A stretch of 64,000 nt of DNA. Source: Tragulus kanchil (taxonomy: Eukaryota > Chordata > Mammalia > Artiodactyla > Tragulidae). Below are positions 11,531-22,270 of this stretch, one piece after another. The first letter of the stretch is position 1; the number at the start of each line of letters is the position of its first letter. The position numbers were made by a program, and so were the translations under genes. The notes beneath the pieces were generated by a model. That model saw only the letters and a list, made by a program, of their open reading frames with translations. It was not told where the DNA came from and did no database searches. The DNA lies in NCBI GenBank assembly GCA_022376925.1, contig JAIOJX010000004.1:7502001-7566000 (forward strand). Direction: 5' to 3'.

Positions 11531-11807
11531 TAGGTCCTAGAGCCAGCCACTTCATTAGGACTTAGTCTTCTGCACTTCTTTTAACAGCTGAGTAGTATTC
11601 CATTGTATGTATGTACCAGCGCTTCTGGATCCATTCGTTCGTCGATGGACATCTAAGTTGCTTCCATGTTCTGGCTATTGTATAGAGAGCTGCAATGAAC
11701 ATTGGGGTACAGGTGCTTCTTTCAGTTTTGATTTCATCCGGATATAAGCCTAATAGTGGGATTGCTGGGTCGTAGGGTGCTTCTATTTTTAGTTTTTTAA
11801 GGAATCT

Positions 11808-12023
11808 CTATACTGTCTTCCATAGAGGCTGTATCAATTTACACTCCCACCGGCAATGCAGGAGTGTTCCCTTTTCTCCACAGCCTCTCCAGCATTTATT
11901 GTCTGTCGATTTGTGGCTGATGGCCATTCTGACGGGTGTGAGGTGATATCTCATTGTAGTTTTGATTTGTATTTCTCTAATAATAAGCGAGGTTGAGCAT
12001 CGTTTCATGTGCTTTTGGGCCAT
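11808..12023 (-). pseudogene. L1 ORF2 C-terminal fragment (extra copy, pair 4)
   Basis: Encodes the cysteine-bearing C-terminal part of L1 ORF2 (residues such as [10 protein letters not shown] and [10 protein letters not shown]) and ends at a TAG (11808-11810), where a tryptophan codon is expected. This is a copy of the C-terminal end of 12927-13562. Confidence 0.9.
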
Positions 12024-12926
12024 CTGTATGTCCTCTTTGGAGAGGCGTCTCTTTAGATCCTTTTCCCATTTTTGGATTGGGTTGTTTGTTTTTCCAGTGC
12101 TGAGTTGTCTGAGTTGCTTGTAGATTTTGGAGATTAAGTCTTTGTCTGTTGTTTCATTTGCTATGATTTTCTCCCACTCTGTGGGCTGATTTTTAGTTTT
12201 TTAAATTCTCTTGGCAGAAGTTGTGTGGGTCTTAGTACAATCTTCCAAGTTTTCTTTCATTCTTTTTTTTTTTTTAACCTTTATTTTGCTTTTAACTTTT
12301 ACAGAGTTTTGTTGTTTACAGATATGCATGTTCCCAGATTAGTCATATGTATATTTCCCCCTTCCCACCCCTCCCAACCATCACACAGCACCCCTGAAGG
12401 ATCCCCTTTTCTCACAGGGCAATGACTAGAGCTATTTTCTTCACTTATGATAGGACAGGCCTTCATGCTACTTCCTTTACACCTCCCACCTTCTGTTCCT
12501 TTCCCACAATGTCTATATGTCCACTGTCCATGTCTGTCTTTCTGTCACTTCACTGCATGTGCCATCATCACCATCCTACTAGATTCCATATATATGTGTT
12601 AATATACTGTATTTGTCCTTCTCTTTCTGACTGACTTCACTTTTGATGATAGGTCCTAGAGCCAGCCACTTCATTAGGACTTAGTCTTCTGCACTTCTTT
12701 TAACAGCTGAGTAGTATTCCATTGTATGTATGTACCAGCGCTTCTGGATCCATTCGTTCGTCGATGGACATCTAAGTTGCTTCCATGTTCTGGCTATTGT
12801 ATAGAGAGCTGCAATGAACATTGGGGTACAGGTGCTTCTTTCAGTTTTGATTTCATCCGGATATAAGCCTAATAGTGGGATTGCTGGGTCGTAGGGTGCT
12901 TCTATTTTTAGTTTTTTAAGGAATCT

Positions 12927-13562
12927 CTATACTGTCTTCCATAGAGGCTGTATCAATTTACACTCCCACCGGCAATGCAGGAGTGTTCCCTTTTCTCCAC
13001 AGCCTCTCCAGCATTTATTGTCTGTCGATTTGTGGCTGATGGCCATTCTGACGGGTGTGAGGTGATATCTCATTGTAGTTTTGATTTGTATTTCTCTAAT
13101 AATAAGCGAGGTTGAGCATCGTTTCATGTGCTTTTGGGCCATCTGTATGTCCTCTTTGGAGAGGCGTCTCTTTAGATCCTTTTCCCATTTTTGGATTGGG
13201 TTGTTTGTTTTTCCAGTGCTGAGTTGTCTGAGTTGCTTGTAGATTTTGGAGATTAAGTCTTTGTCTGTTGTTTCATTTGCTATGATTTTCTCCCACTCTG
13301 TGGGCTGTCTGGTCAGCTTTTTTGTAAGTTCTTTTGCTGTACAAAAGCTTTTAAGTTTCATGAGGTCCCACATGTTCATTTTTCTTTTCATTCCCGCTAT
13401 TCTAGTAGGTGGGTCAGAGAAGATCTTGCTTTGATTGATGTCCTTGAGGGTTTTGCCTATATTCTGCTCTAAGAGTTTGATGGTTTCTGGTCTTACATTT
13501 AGGTCTTTAATCCATTTTGAGTTGATCTTAGTGTATGGTGTCAGGGAATGTTCCAACTTCAT
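12927..13562 (-). pseudogene. L1 ORF2 C-terminal region
   Basis: 211-codon open stretch matching the region after the RT thumb of L1 ORF2. It begins [20 protein letters not shown], has [13 protein letters not shown] in the middle, and carries the C-terminal Cys-rich segment with CWRGCGEKG and HCRWEC. It is out of frame with the upstream part of ORF2 because of an 8-T run on the plus strand (13562-13569; 8 A in the coding sense). It ends at a TAG, after which ORF2-like codons continue to about 12680. In intact L1 this region follows the RT domain and is needed for retrotransposition; here it cannot be made as one protein. Confidence 0.9.
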
Positions 13563-14129
13563 TTTTTTTGCATGTAGGTGTCCAATTTTCCCAGCACCAC
13601 GTGTTGAAGAGGCTGTCTTTGTCCCATTTTATAGTTTCGCCTCCTTTGTCAAAAAGAAGGTACCCATAGGTGCGTGGGTTTATCTCTGGGTTCTCAATCT
13701 TGTTCCATTGGTCTATAGTTCTGTTTTTGTGCCAGTACCATACTGTCTTGAGGACTGTTGCTTTGTAGTAGAGTCTGAAGCTAGGGAGGCTGATTCCTCC
13801 AGCTCCGTTTTCTTTCTCAGGATTGCTTTGGCTATTCGAGGTCTTTTGTGTTTCCATATGAACTGTGTGATTCTTTGGTCTAGTTCTCTGAAAAATGGCA
13901 ATGGTAGTTGAATAGGTATTGCATTGAGTCTGTAGATGACATTTGGTAGTATGGTCATTTTCACAATATTGATTCTTCCGACCCAGGAACATGGAATATT
14001 TCTCCATCTGTTTAAATCTTCTTTAATGTCTCTCATGAGTGTCTTGTAATTTTCTGTGTACAGTTCTTTTGTTTCTTTGGGTAGGTTTAATGCAGGAGTG
14101 TTCCCTTTTCTCCACAGCCTCTCCAGCAT
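13528..14129 (-). pseudogene. L1 ORF2 thumb-region fragment (extra copy, pair 5)
   Basis: Two overlapping open stretches (13528-14007 and 13713-14129) carry pieces of the ORF2 segment with [38 protein letters not shown] and [20 protein letters not shown]. The frame change near 13808 is an indel absent from the sister copy at 14923, so it may be a sequence error in this copy. Confidence 0.85.
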
Positions 14130-14677
14130 TTATTGTCTGTCGATTTGTGGCTGATGGCCATTCTGACGGGTGTGAGGTGATATCTCATTGTAGTTTTGAT
14201 TTGTATTTCTCTAATAATAAGCGAGGTTGAGCATCGTTTCATGTGCTTTTGGGCCATCTGTATGTCCTCTTTGGAGAGGCGTCTCTTTAGATCCTTTTCC
14301 CATTTTTGGATTGGGTTGTTTGTTTTTCCAGTGCTGAGTTGTCTGAGTTGCTTGTAGATTTTGGAGATTAAGTCTTTGTCTGTTGTTTCATTTGCTATGA
14401 TTTTCTCCCACTCTGTGGGCTGTCTGGTCAGCTTTTTTGTAAGTTCTTTTGCTGTACAAAAGCTTTTAAGTTTCATGAGGTCCCACATGTTCATTTTTCT
14501 TTTCATTCCCGCTATTCTAGTAGGTGGGTCAGAGAAGATCTTGCTTTGATTGATGTCCTTGAGGGTTTTGCCTATATTCTGCTCTAAGAGTTTGATGGTT
14601 TCTGGTCTTACATTTAGGTCTTTAATCCATTTTGAGTTGATCTTAGTGTATGGTGTCAGGGAATGTTCCAACTTCAT
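14087..14677 (-). pseudogene. L1 ORF2 C-terminal region (extra copy, pair 5)
   Basis: Copy of the 12927-13562 reading frame cut off at the joint 14088/14089, so it lacks the final 15 or so codons and runs straight into thumb-region sequence. Same 8-nucleotide run (14677-14684) breaking the frame at its N-terminal side. Confidence 0.9.
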
Positions 14678-15911
14678 TTTTTTTGCATGTAGGTGTCCAA
14701 TTTTCCCAGCACCACGTGTTGAAGAGGCTGTCTTTGTCCCATTTTATAGTTTCGCCTCCTTTGTCAAAAAGAAGGTACCCATAGGTGCGTGGGTTTATCT
14801 CTGGGTTCTCAATCTTGTTCCATTGGTCTATAGTTCTGTTTTTGTGCCAGTACCATACTGTCTTGAGGACTGTTGCTTTGTAGTAGAGTCTGAAGCTAGG
14901 GAGGCTGATTCCTCCAGCTCCGTTTTTCCTTCTCAGGATTGCTTTGGCTATTCGAGGTCTTTTGTGTTTCCATATGAACTGTGTGATTCTTTGGTCTAGT
15001 TCTCTGAAAAATGGCAATGGTAGTTGAATAGGTATTGCATTGAGTCTGTAGATGACATTTGGTAGTATGGTCATTTTCACAATATTGATTCTTCCGACCC
15101 AGGAACATGGAATATTTCTCCATCTGTTTAAATCTTCTTTAATGTCTCTCATGAGTGTCTTGTAATTTTCTGTGTACAGTTCTTTTGTTTCTTTGGGTAG
15201 GTTTATTCCTAGATATTTGATTCTTTTGGTTACAATGGTGAAGGGGATTGCATCTTTGATTTCATTTTCTGATTTTTCATTGTTTGTGTATAGGAATGCC
15301 AGTGATTTCTGTATATTGATTTTGTATCCTGCGACTTTGCTGAATTCGTTGATTAACTTTAGTAGTTTTGTAACCGTGTCTTTGGGATTTTCTATGTATA
15401 ATATCATGTCATCTGCAAAAAGAGAGAGTTTGACTTTTTCCTTTCCAATCTGGATTCCTTTGATTTCTTTCTCTTCTCTTATTGCTGTTGCTAGAGCTTC
15501 CAGGACTATGTTGAATAGTAGTGATGAAAGTGGACACCCCTGTCTTGTTCCTGATCTTAGAGGAAATGCTTTCAGTTTTTCGCCATTGAGAATAATGTTC
15601 GCTGTGGGCTTCTCATAGATGGCTTTCACTATGTTAAGATAAGTTCCTTCTATGCCCATTTTCTGAAGAGTTTTTATCATAAATGAATGCTGTACTTTGT
15701 CGAAAGCTTTTTCTGCATCTATTGAGATGATCATGTGATTTTTGTCTCTCAGTTTGTTGATATGGTGTATCACATTCACTGATTTGCGAATGTTGAAGAA
15801 TCCTTGCATGCCTGGGATGAACCCAACTTGATCGTGATGAATGAGCTTTTTGATGTGTTGTTGAATTCTGTTTGCTAGGATTTTGTTGAGGATCTTGGCA
15901 TCTAGATTCAT
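14643..15911 (-). pseudogene. L1 ORF2 RT and thumb region, long open stretch
   Basis: 422-codon open stretch covering most of the L1 reverse transcriptase. It includes the RT motif with [12 protein letters not shown], the GTRQGCPLS motif, the catalytic FADD box (F-A-D-D-M-I-L-Y, near 15395-15425), then the thumb with [19 protein letters not shown] and [13 protein letters not shown]. All visible catalytic residues are present. The frame ends after VGTFPDTIH because of the 8-A run; the next part of ORF2 continues in another frame at 12927-13562. It overlaps the neighbouring duplicate (15925-17148) in content. Relative to that copy, a short segment reads NEIKDAIPF instead of NKIKEAVPF and VTKLLK instead of ITKLLK. 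Confidence 0.92.
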
Positions 15912-17105
15912 CAGTGAAATTGGCCTATAATTTTCTTTTTTTGTGTTGTCTTTGCCTGGCTTTGGTATCAGGGTGATGGTGGGCTCGTAGAATGTGTTTG
16001 GAAGTGTTCCTCCAGCTCCGTTTCCTTCTCAGGATTGCTTTGGCTATTCGAGGTCTTTTGTGTTTCCATATGAACTGTGTGATTCTTTGGTCTAGTTCTC
16101 TGAAAAATGGCAATGGTAGTTGAATAGGTATTGCATTGAGTCTGTAGATGACATTTGGTAGTATGGTCATTTTCACAATATTGATTCTTCCGACCCAGGA
16201 ACATGGAATATTTCTCCATCTGTTTAAATCTTCTTTAATGTCTCTCATGAGTGTCTTGTAATTTTCTGTGTACAGTTCTTTTGTTTCTTTGGGTAGGTTT
16301 ATTCCTAGATATTTGATTCTTTTGGTTACAATGGTGAAGGGGACTGCCTCTTTGATTTTGTTTTCTGATTTTTCATTGTTTGTGTATAGGAATGCCAGTG
16401 ATTTCTGTATATTGATTTTGTATCCTGCGACTTTGCTGAATTCGTTGATTAACTTTAGTAGTTTTGTAATAGTGTCTTTGGGATTTTCTATGTATAATAT
16501 CATGTCATCTGCAAAAAGAGAGAGTTTGACTTTTTCCTTTCCAATCTGGATTCCTTTGATTTCTTTCTCTTCTCTTATTGCTGTTGCTAGAGCTTCCAGG
16601 ACTATGTTGAATAGTAGTGATGAAAGTGGACACCCCTGTCTTGTTCCTGATCTTAGAGGAAATGCTTTCAGTTTTTCGCCATTGAGAATAATGTTCGCTG
16701 TGGGCTTCTCATAGATGGCTTTCACTATGTTAAGATAAGTTCCTTCTATGCCCATTTTCTGAAGAGTTTTTATCATAAATGAATGCTGTACTTTGTCGAA
16801 AGCTTTTTCTGCATCTATTGAGATGATCATGTGATTTTTGTCTCTCAGTTTGTTGATATGGTGTATCACATTCACTGATTTGCGAATGTTGAAGAATCCT
16901 TGCATGCCTGGGATGAACCCAACTTGATCGTGATGAATGAGCTTTTTGATGTGTTGTTGAATTCTGTTTGCTAGGATTTTGTTGAGGATCTTGGCATCTA
17001 GATTCATCAGTGAAATTGGCCTATAATTTTCTTTTTTTGTGTTGTCTTTGCCTGGCTTTGGTATCAGGGTGATGGTGGGCTCGTAGAATGTGTTTGGAAG
17101 TGTTC
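14909..17105. repeat. Direct duplication pair 6 (inside minus-strand L1)
   Basis: 14909-16010 recurs at 16009-17105 (spacing 1096-1098). The copies hold the L1 reverse transcriptase region. They differ by six substitutions clustered in about 140 bases (15246-15385 versus 16342-16481), with few other differences seen. Confidence 0.95.
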
Positions 17106-17148
17106 CTTCCTGTGCAATTTTTTGGAAGAGTTTTAGAAGCACAGGCAT
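15925..17148 (-). pseudogene. L1 ORF2 RT region (right-hand copy, pair 6)
   Basis: 407-codon open stretch beginning [20 protein letters not shown], through the RT palm with [21 protein letters not shown] and FADDMILY, to the thumb. Its last ~20 codons after [11 protein letters not shown] are a chimera created at the duplication joint (16009), where thumb sequence jumps back to sequence from near the RT start. It starts just after a nonsense codon (17155-17157) that separates it from the upstream ORF2 part. Confidence 0.92.
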
Positions 17149-17154
17149 TAGCTC

Positions 17155-18046
17155 TTATTTAAATGTTTGGTAGAATTCACTTGTGAAACCATCTGGCCCT
17201 GGGTTTTTATTTTTGGGTAGATTTTTGATCACAAGGTTGATTTCTGAGCTTATGATTGGCTTGTTCATAGTTTCTATTTCCTCCTGGTTGAGTCTTGGGA
17301 GATTAAACTTCTCTAGGAATCTGTCCATTTCTTCCAGGTTGTCCAGTTTATTGCCATAGAGTTGCTCATAATAGTCTCTTATAATCCTTTGGATTTCTGC
17401 ATTATCTGTTATAATCTCTCCTTTTTCATTTTTGATTTTGGTGATCTGGTTCTTCTCTCTCTTTCTCTTGATGAGTCTGGCCAGTGGTGTGTCGATTTTA
17501 TTGACCTTTTTGAAGAACCAACTTTTTGTTTTATTTATCTTTACTATTGTTTCTTTTGTTTCTTTTTCATTTATTTCTGCTCTGATCTTTATGATTTCCC
17601 TTCTTCTGCTGGCTTTGTGGTGTTTTTGTTCTTCTTTCTCCAGTTGTTTTAAGCGTAAGGTAAGGTCATCTGTTTGAGATTTTCCTAGTTTCTTGAGGTG
17701 GGATTGAATTGCTATAAACTTCCCTCTTAGGACTGCTTTTGCAGTATCCCATAGGTTTTGCACTGTCATGTGTTCATTGTCGTTTTCTTCTAGGAATTGT
17801 TTTATTTCTCCTTTGATTTCCTCAATGGTCAGTTGGTTTTTTAGGTACATGTTGTTTAATCTCCATGTATTTGTGTTTTTAGTGGTTTTTTTCCTGTAGT
17901 TGATCTCTAGTCTCACTGCATTGTGGTCCGAGAAGATGGTTGATAGAATTTCAGTTTTCTTGAATTGACTGAGGTTTGATTTGTGGCCCAAGATGTGGTC
18001 TATCCTGGAGAATGTTCCATGAGCACTTGAGAAGAAAGTGTATTCT
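17155..18046 (-). pseudogene. L1 ORF2 endonuclease C-terminal end and linker
   Basis: 278-codon open stretch (17155-17991), with ORF2 homology running a little further to the truncation near 18046. Its start keeps the apurinic-type endonuclease motif S-D-H (FSDHNAVRLEINY). After that comes the lysine/glutamate-rich linker ([20 protein letters not shown]) and the pre-RT segment with NPGPDGFTSEFYQTFK. It stops at TAA (17155-17157), where a Glu codon is expected before ELMPVLL, a single G-to-T change in the coding sense. The rest of the endonuclease and its upstream active-site residues are lost by 5' truncation. Confidence 0.92.
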
Positions 18047-18274
18047 TTCTACCATCCCAATTATTCCCCACTGTTTTTCAATAATAAATAAGAATTATCT
18101 GCATTTAATATGCTTTCAAGGGGCTTCTTGTCCTTTCATGTTTGAGACACGTCCTCTATCCTCTTATTGTGAATACACTGTTGGAAAGTGAAAGAATGAA
18201 AGAGCTGCAATTTTTACACCTGACTTTACGTGATCTGCTTGGCGCTTATATAGGCATTGAAGCACATATCCCCT

Positions 18275-18500
18275 GACGGTAATAGCTTACTTTATCAAAC
18301 AGTCCCTATGTGCCAGGTAGTCTTCTGGTCTCTACATAATTATTCATTCAACAAAGTACCTAGCTACTATACAGTAATCACATTATCTCTACTTTGAAGA
18401 TGAGGAAACCAAGGCACTAAGATATTCGGAAACTTAACCAAGGTCACATAGCAACTGTGAGACAGGCTCAAACCTAGATATTCTGGTTCCAGAATCAAGT
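18275..18500 (-). mobile_element. MIR SINE remnant
   Basis: Reverse-oriented MIR: 'ccctatgtgccaggtagtct' at about 18303, 'agatgaggaaaccaaggcac' near 18398 and 'aaccaaggtcacatagcaac' near 18436 match the MIR core in order. Confidence 0.8.
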
Positions 18501-18604
18501 CTGAATCCCTCCAATACACTGTTTTTTATCATAGCAACTCAATGAGAACAGAGAAACCACCACAGTAAACAATGGACATATCCCTGGCATTTAAAAGCAG
18601 TATG

Positions 18605-18805
18605 AAAGGGATAACCAACAAGGACTTACAATTTAGCACATGGAACCCTGTGCAATGCTATGTGGCAGCCTAGATGGGAGAGGGCTGTGAGGGAGAATGG
18701 ATACATGTATGTACACATGTATATATGTGAGTCCCTTGCAATTCTCCTGAAATTATCATAACATAACATTGACTCTAGTTTAATATAAAATAAAACTTCA
18801 AAAAA
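18605..18805 (+). mobile_element. L1 3' end fragment
   Basis: Artiodactyl L1 3' UTR end: 'taaccaacaaggacttacaa' at 18612, 'agcacatggaaccctgtgca' and 'ctcctgaaattatcataaca' leading into an A-rich end near 18785-18805. Contains no ORF2. A CHR-type SINE begins immediately after. Confidence 0.8.
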
Positions 18806-18807
18806 AG

Positions 18808-19110
18808 CAAGGGCTTCCCTGGTGGTCCAGTGGGTAAAGAGTCCATCTTGCAGTGCAGGGGACACCAGTTCCATCTCTGGCCTGGAAAGATCCCACCTAC
18901 CGCGGAGTGGCTGGATCAGCGTGTCCAATTATGAGCCAGTGCTCTGGAATGCATGCGCACAGAGCCAGTGCTCTGCAACGAGAGAGGCCACTGTGATGGG
19001 AGGCCCACAGATGCCAAAAAATAGAAAAAAAAGATGGACGAAAATAAACATAAATAAAAGAGGCATGACTGGGAAAAGAAAAAAAAAAACTAAAAAAAAA
19101 GAAAAAAACA
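18808..19110 (+). mobile_element. CHR-type tRNA-Glu SINE
   Basis: Starts with 'gggcttccctggtggtccag' and has a recognisable tRNA-like B box near 18870. It continues with the CHR body ('gatcccacctaccgcggagt', 'gctctgcaacgagagaggcc', 'gggaggcccacag') and a long A-rich tail at 19020-19110. CHR SINEs occur in ruminants, whales and hippos. Confidence 0.88.
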
Positions 19111-19339
19111 GTATGTCTCATTCTTATGATAGAACATTTAGGTATTTCACATTATTAAATTGTTTATGGGAAGAAAGTTATCCTTATCACCAACATGCAT
19201 ACAATAGGAAAAAGATTCAAATAATAAAGTGTATTTTTCTTGAGCTCTAAAGTTACAGCTCATTTGTCTCCTATTATTTATGCTCAGTTTCCCAAATTTT
19301 GTTCAATGAATTTTTTGTGTTATGAGAAAAAATAAGAAG
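19111..19339. other. Short unrecognised AT-rich spacer
   Basis: Flanking DNA between the CHR SINE tail and the plus-strand L1 insertion. Nothing recognised. Confidence 0.4.
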
Positions 19340-19349
19340 TTACATTCAG
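19340..19349. repeat. Candidate L1 target-site duplication, left copy
   Basis: TTACATTCAG here recurs at 28692-28701, just after the poly-A of the plus-strand L1. A 10-base match with about 11 bases of unexplained sequence before the L1 promoter region; plausible but not certain. Confidence 0.6.
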
Positions 19350-19360
19350 ATTAGTATTCT

Positions 19361-21319
19361 AGGCAAAGCCAAGATGGCGGAGGAATGAGGGGAAGATTTC
19401 ACCAGCTCCCCAACAGAATCACCAGAACTAATCAAGAAAAGAACCACCACCAACAAACCTGCCGCTAGACGACAGAAGAATTCCATAGGTTCGCGAGAGT
19501 AGAAGAGTGAACAGCCAGAACTTTCCCGGAGCTACTGTTCTAAGAATCCTCTATCCTAATCCCCACGCGACCGCACCAATGGAGAGCGCGCCAGCAAGTG
19601 CCCTAAAAGGGGGCCTAAGTGGAGCCTGGGGGAGAGAGGGCAGCGATCGGCGTGAAAATTCCAAGAATTCGCCCATATCGCTGGCAGAAATTAAGACACT
19701 GAGAAGATAGGATACTGGAGCAGGGCCAGACGGAATGTGCGGAGTGCTACCTAGTGACCTGGAGCCGGGAGGGAGTGCCCAGTGCGAAAATCACGCCGCT
19801 TGGCCGGGGAAAATCACGACTTTCCGCCTGGCACCTGGTAAGTTCAAACACTCCTAGTGGGGGACTAGCTGAAGGGGAAGCTGCCCACGGACTGCTAACC
19901 AGGGACCCAGCTCGAGCCAAATGGGGAAGCTTGTGCCTGCCTTTGGGACTTGGACGCGTAACTGGTAGTGCATACACGCCAGTGGCAGAGGAGCCTGAGC
20001 ATCCCCATAGCTACACCCGCAGCAGAGGAAGCTGGGAGAAGGGCAGGTATTGGAGGCTACCGGCGGGTGCGCGGCAGAGCCGGGGCACCCACCCCAACAT
20101 GGGACTGCGCACGTCGCAGCCCCCCACACGGCAGACTGGAATCAGCCCACTGCCCCGGCCAGCACCTGAGCTTGCAGCAAAGCCTTATTTGGCTGAAAAC
20201 ACACCATAGCAACCGGAGCCGTAAGGAAAATGATACATCACCAAGAGAACATGATTGAGAGCAGAGTGGCTTCCACCAGACAGATAAGAGGATAAAAACC
20301 AGGGACAATATTTCGATTTTTTTGTTTATTTTTTGTGGACGGTTCTGTTTATTTGATTGATCGATCAGGTTTTCTTTTTTTAATGTCTCTTCTTATTAAG
20401 GTTTTCTTCCCTTTTTAATTTTTAATTTCTATTTTTTATTATAATTTTTAATTTTTTTTTCCTTTTTAATTTTGATTCTTGGAAACTTCTAATTTTCTTT
20501 CCTCTTTGCCACTGCTTCCTCCCTCTATGTTCTAAATCTAAAACTTTCTCCTATCTACCACTATATTCTAGATAAATATTTCCTATCTTCCTGTCACCAC
20601 TATTCTCTTCCAGCTGCACTAAACAATACAACACACTAATCTTGGCTACATAACCCTATAAAATCCTTCCAAGACGAACCTATTCCTTCTTATTCCCCAT
20701 ACATTCTCCACGTCCTCACCCCCAACACATGTCTTAGTTAAAAATTGCTTTCAACGAAATACTCCAAGCCAGGACATTGCCCTGGATCTATTTTTCCAGG
20801 CACTATTTAATTAATTCAGAGCTTAACGGGCAAGTATCATCTTTGCTTGCATCGTTTGCCAGAAAAATTTCCTATGCTTTGTCTCTGTAAGACTGGTCAG
20901 ATGTGGTTATTACTGTGTATGTATGTAAATCTTATGACTATGTTAGAAAACATCTGCATGCTTTTTTGACTGTCACCCATCAAGGAACGCACCTCTTGCT
21001 CCTCAGATGCTAGTATTTGAACTAATATCATGGAAAACCATAGCAAACCAGACATAGAGCCTACACCCCCTGACCAATCATCAAACCAAGGATCCTCGGA
21101 GTGGAAGCCCATATTCCAAGACCCCATACTATCAAACAATATACAACACTAGAGATTATTCACCTGTAAACAAGACCTAACACTGCCCAAGACACAAACC
21201 ACTGAACCCTTCTAGAAAGACAGAAACCCAAAGGAAGGGCGAATTCAACAAAGAAGCCTGGTGGAGAAAAGAACTTCATACACACAGACACACACAAAGA
21301 AACAAAAACTAACCTAATA
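19361..21319 (+). promoter_or_regulatory. L1 5' UTR with internal promoter region
   Basis: Untranslated leader of the plus-strand L1. The first ~950 bases are GC-rich with many CpG sites, and contain AAGATGGC at 19371-19378, the core that YY1 binds at the start of mammalian L1s. About 20300-20480 is a strikingly T-rich stretch. The remaining part to 21319 is C/A-rich. L1 5' UTRs act as internal RNA polymerase II promoters. Overlapping ORFs in the GC-rich part (for example 19754-20209) look like by-products of base composition. Confidence 0.8.
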
Positions 21320-22213
21320 ATGAAACGACAGAGAAACACTGCACAAATGAAGGACCAAGCTAGAGAATCACAGCCTCAAATGACAGAGGAGGAGATAGAC
21401 AAACTATCCGAAAGAGAATTCAGAAAAACTATACTAATGAGGATGCAAAACACTGAAAACAGAGTATTAGAGGAAATTAGTGCACTGAGAAAAGACATGC
21501 AGGAAATGAAAAATAAGCAAACAAAAACCATCAACTCAGTTGCTGAACTCAAAAATACTACAGAAGGTCTCAAAAGCAGAGTATCAGAGGCAGAAGAACG
21601 GATAAGTGAGCTGGAAGACTGAATGGTGGAAATAAGTGCTGAAGAACAGACCAAAGTCCAAAGAATTAAAAGAACTGAGGATAGCCCCAGGGACTTATGG
21701 GACAATATCAAACACATGAACATTAGAATTATAGGAGTTCCAGAGAAAGAAGAGGGGAAGAAAGGCTACGAAAACATTCTTGAAGAGGTTATAGTTGAAA
21801 ACTTCCCCAGCATGGGAAAAGAAATAGTCGACCACGTCCAAGAAGCACAAAGAGTACCATACAGGAGAAACCCCAGAAGAAACACACCAAGGCACATTCT
21901 AATCAAACTAACACACACTAAATATACAGACAGATTGTTAAAAGAAGCTAGGAGCAAACAACAAATAACATATAAAGGAAACCCCATACGTCTAACTGTG
22001 GATCTCACAACAGGAACCCTGCAGGCCAGAAGAGAATGGCAAGACACATTCAAACAGCTAAAAGAGAATAACCTCCAACCAAGAATTCTCTACGCAGCAA
22101 GAATCTCATTCAGAAACGATGGCGAAGTCAAAATCTTCACAGACAGACAAAAATGAAAAGAATACTGTACCACAAAACCAGCCCTACAACAAGTGTTAAA
22201 GGGCCTGATATAG
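21320..22213 (+). pseudogene. L1 ORF1 (RNA-binding protein), two internal stops
   Basis: ORF1 frame of about 297 codons from ATG 21320 to TAG 22211-22213. The N-terminal half is a predicted coiled coil, rich in Glu/Lys/Arg heptads (ISALRKDMQEMKNKQTKTIN). The second half is the RRM-like and C-terminal domain with DLWDNIKHMNIRIIGVPEKE, NFPSMGKEIVDHVQEAQRVP, RNTPRHILIKL and TLQARREWQDTFKQLKENNL. In living L1 the protein trimerises, coats L1 RNA and acts as a nucleic-acid chaperone. Two in-frame TGA codons kill it: 21620-21622, where Arg (CGA) is expected in ELED-MVEIS, the typical CpG decay; and 22154-22156, just before KEYCTTKPALQQVLKG. Confidence 0.92.
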
Positions 22214-22270
22214 CCAATAAATACAAGAGTAGAAGAAGTCCTACAAATCAAACCACAAACTTCTAAGAAG

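Larger units (their letters stand above)
11087..13307. repeat. Direct duplication pair 4 (inside minus-strand L1)
   Basis: 11087-12188 recurs at 12206-13307 (spacing 1119). The copies hold the 3' UTR, poly-A side flank and ORF2 C-terminal part of the minus-strand L1. A 17-base T-rich joint (12189-12205) separates them. The left flank outside the L1 is copied too, so this is not a second retrotransposition. Confidence 0.95.
12974..15203. repeat. Direct duplication pair 5 (inside minus-strand L1)
   Basis: 12974-14088 recurs at 14089-15203 with no linker (spacing 1115). One small indel/substitution near 13808/14923 changes the ORF2 frame in one copy. Bases 12974-13307 are shared with pair 4 and therefore occur three times. 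Confidence 0.95.
11144..18046 (-). mobile_element. 5'-truncated L1 retrotransposon (minus strand)
   Basis: Minus-strand L1 of the bovine type. The poly-A tail is seen as T-run 11144-11156 and the polyadenylation signal as TTTATT at 11161-11166. Next comes a 3' UTR, then ORF2 read towards higher coordinates, ending abruptly inside the endonuclease domain near 18046. Three ~1.1 kb direct duplications (pairs 4-6) inflate the element from about 3.57 kb to 6.9 kb. ORF1, the 5' UTR and most of the endonuclease are missing, the usual outcome of incomplete target-primed reverse transcription. No clear target-site duplication could be fixed; a short 'ttctttc' near both ends is suggestive only. Confidence 0.95.

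Noticed and set aside
13435..13911. 158-residue plus-strand ORF (and similar ones at 14550, 15172, 16268)
   Set aside because: Antisense reading of L1 ORF2 on the minus strand; no independent coding signal.
19754..20309. GC-rich overlapping ORFs of 76-151 residues, a possible antisense or upstream ORF of L1
   Set aside because: They lie in the CpG-rich L1 5' UTR where stops are rare by composition. Primate L1s do have an antisense ORF0, but nothing here resembles a conserved frame.
21766..22053. Minus-strand ORFs across ORF1 of the plus-strand L1 (again at 22905-23192)
   Set aside because: Antisense shadows of ORF1; repeated only because the block is duplicated.
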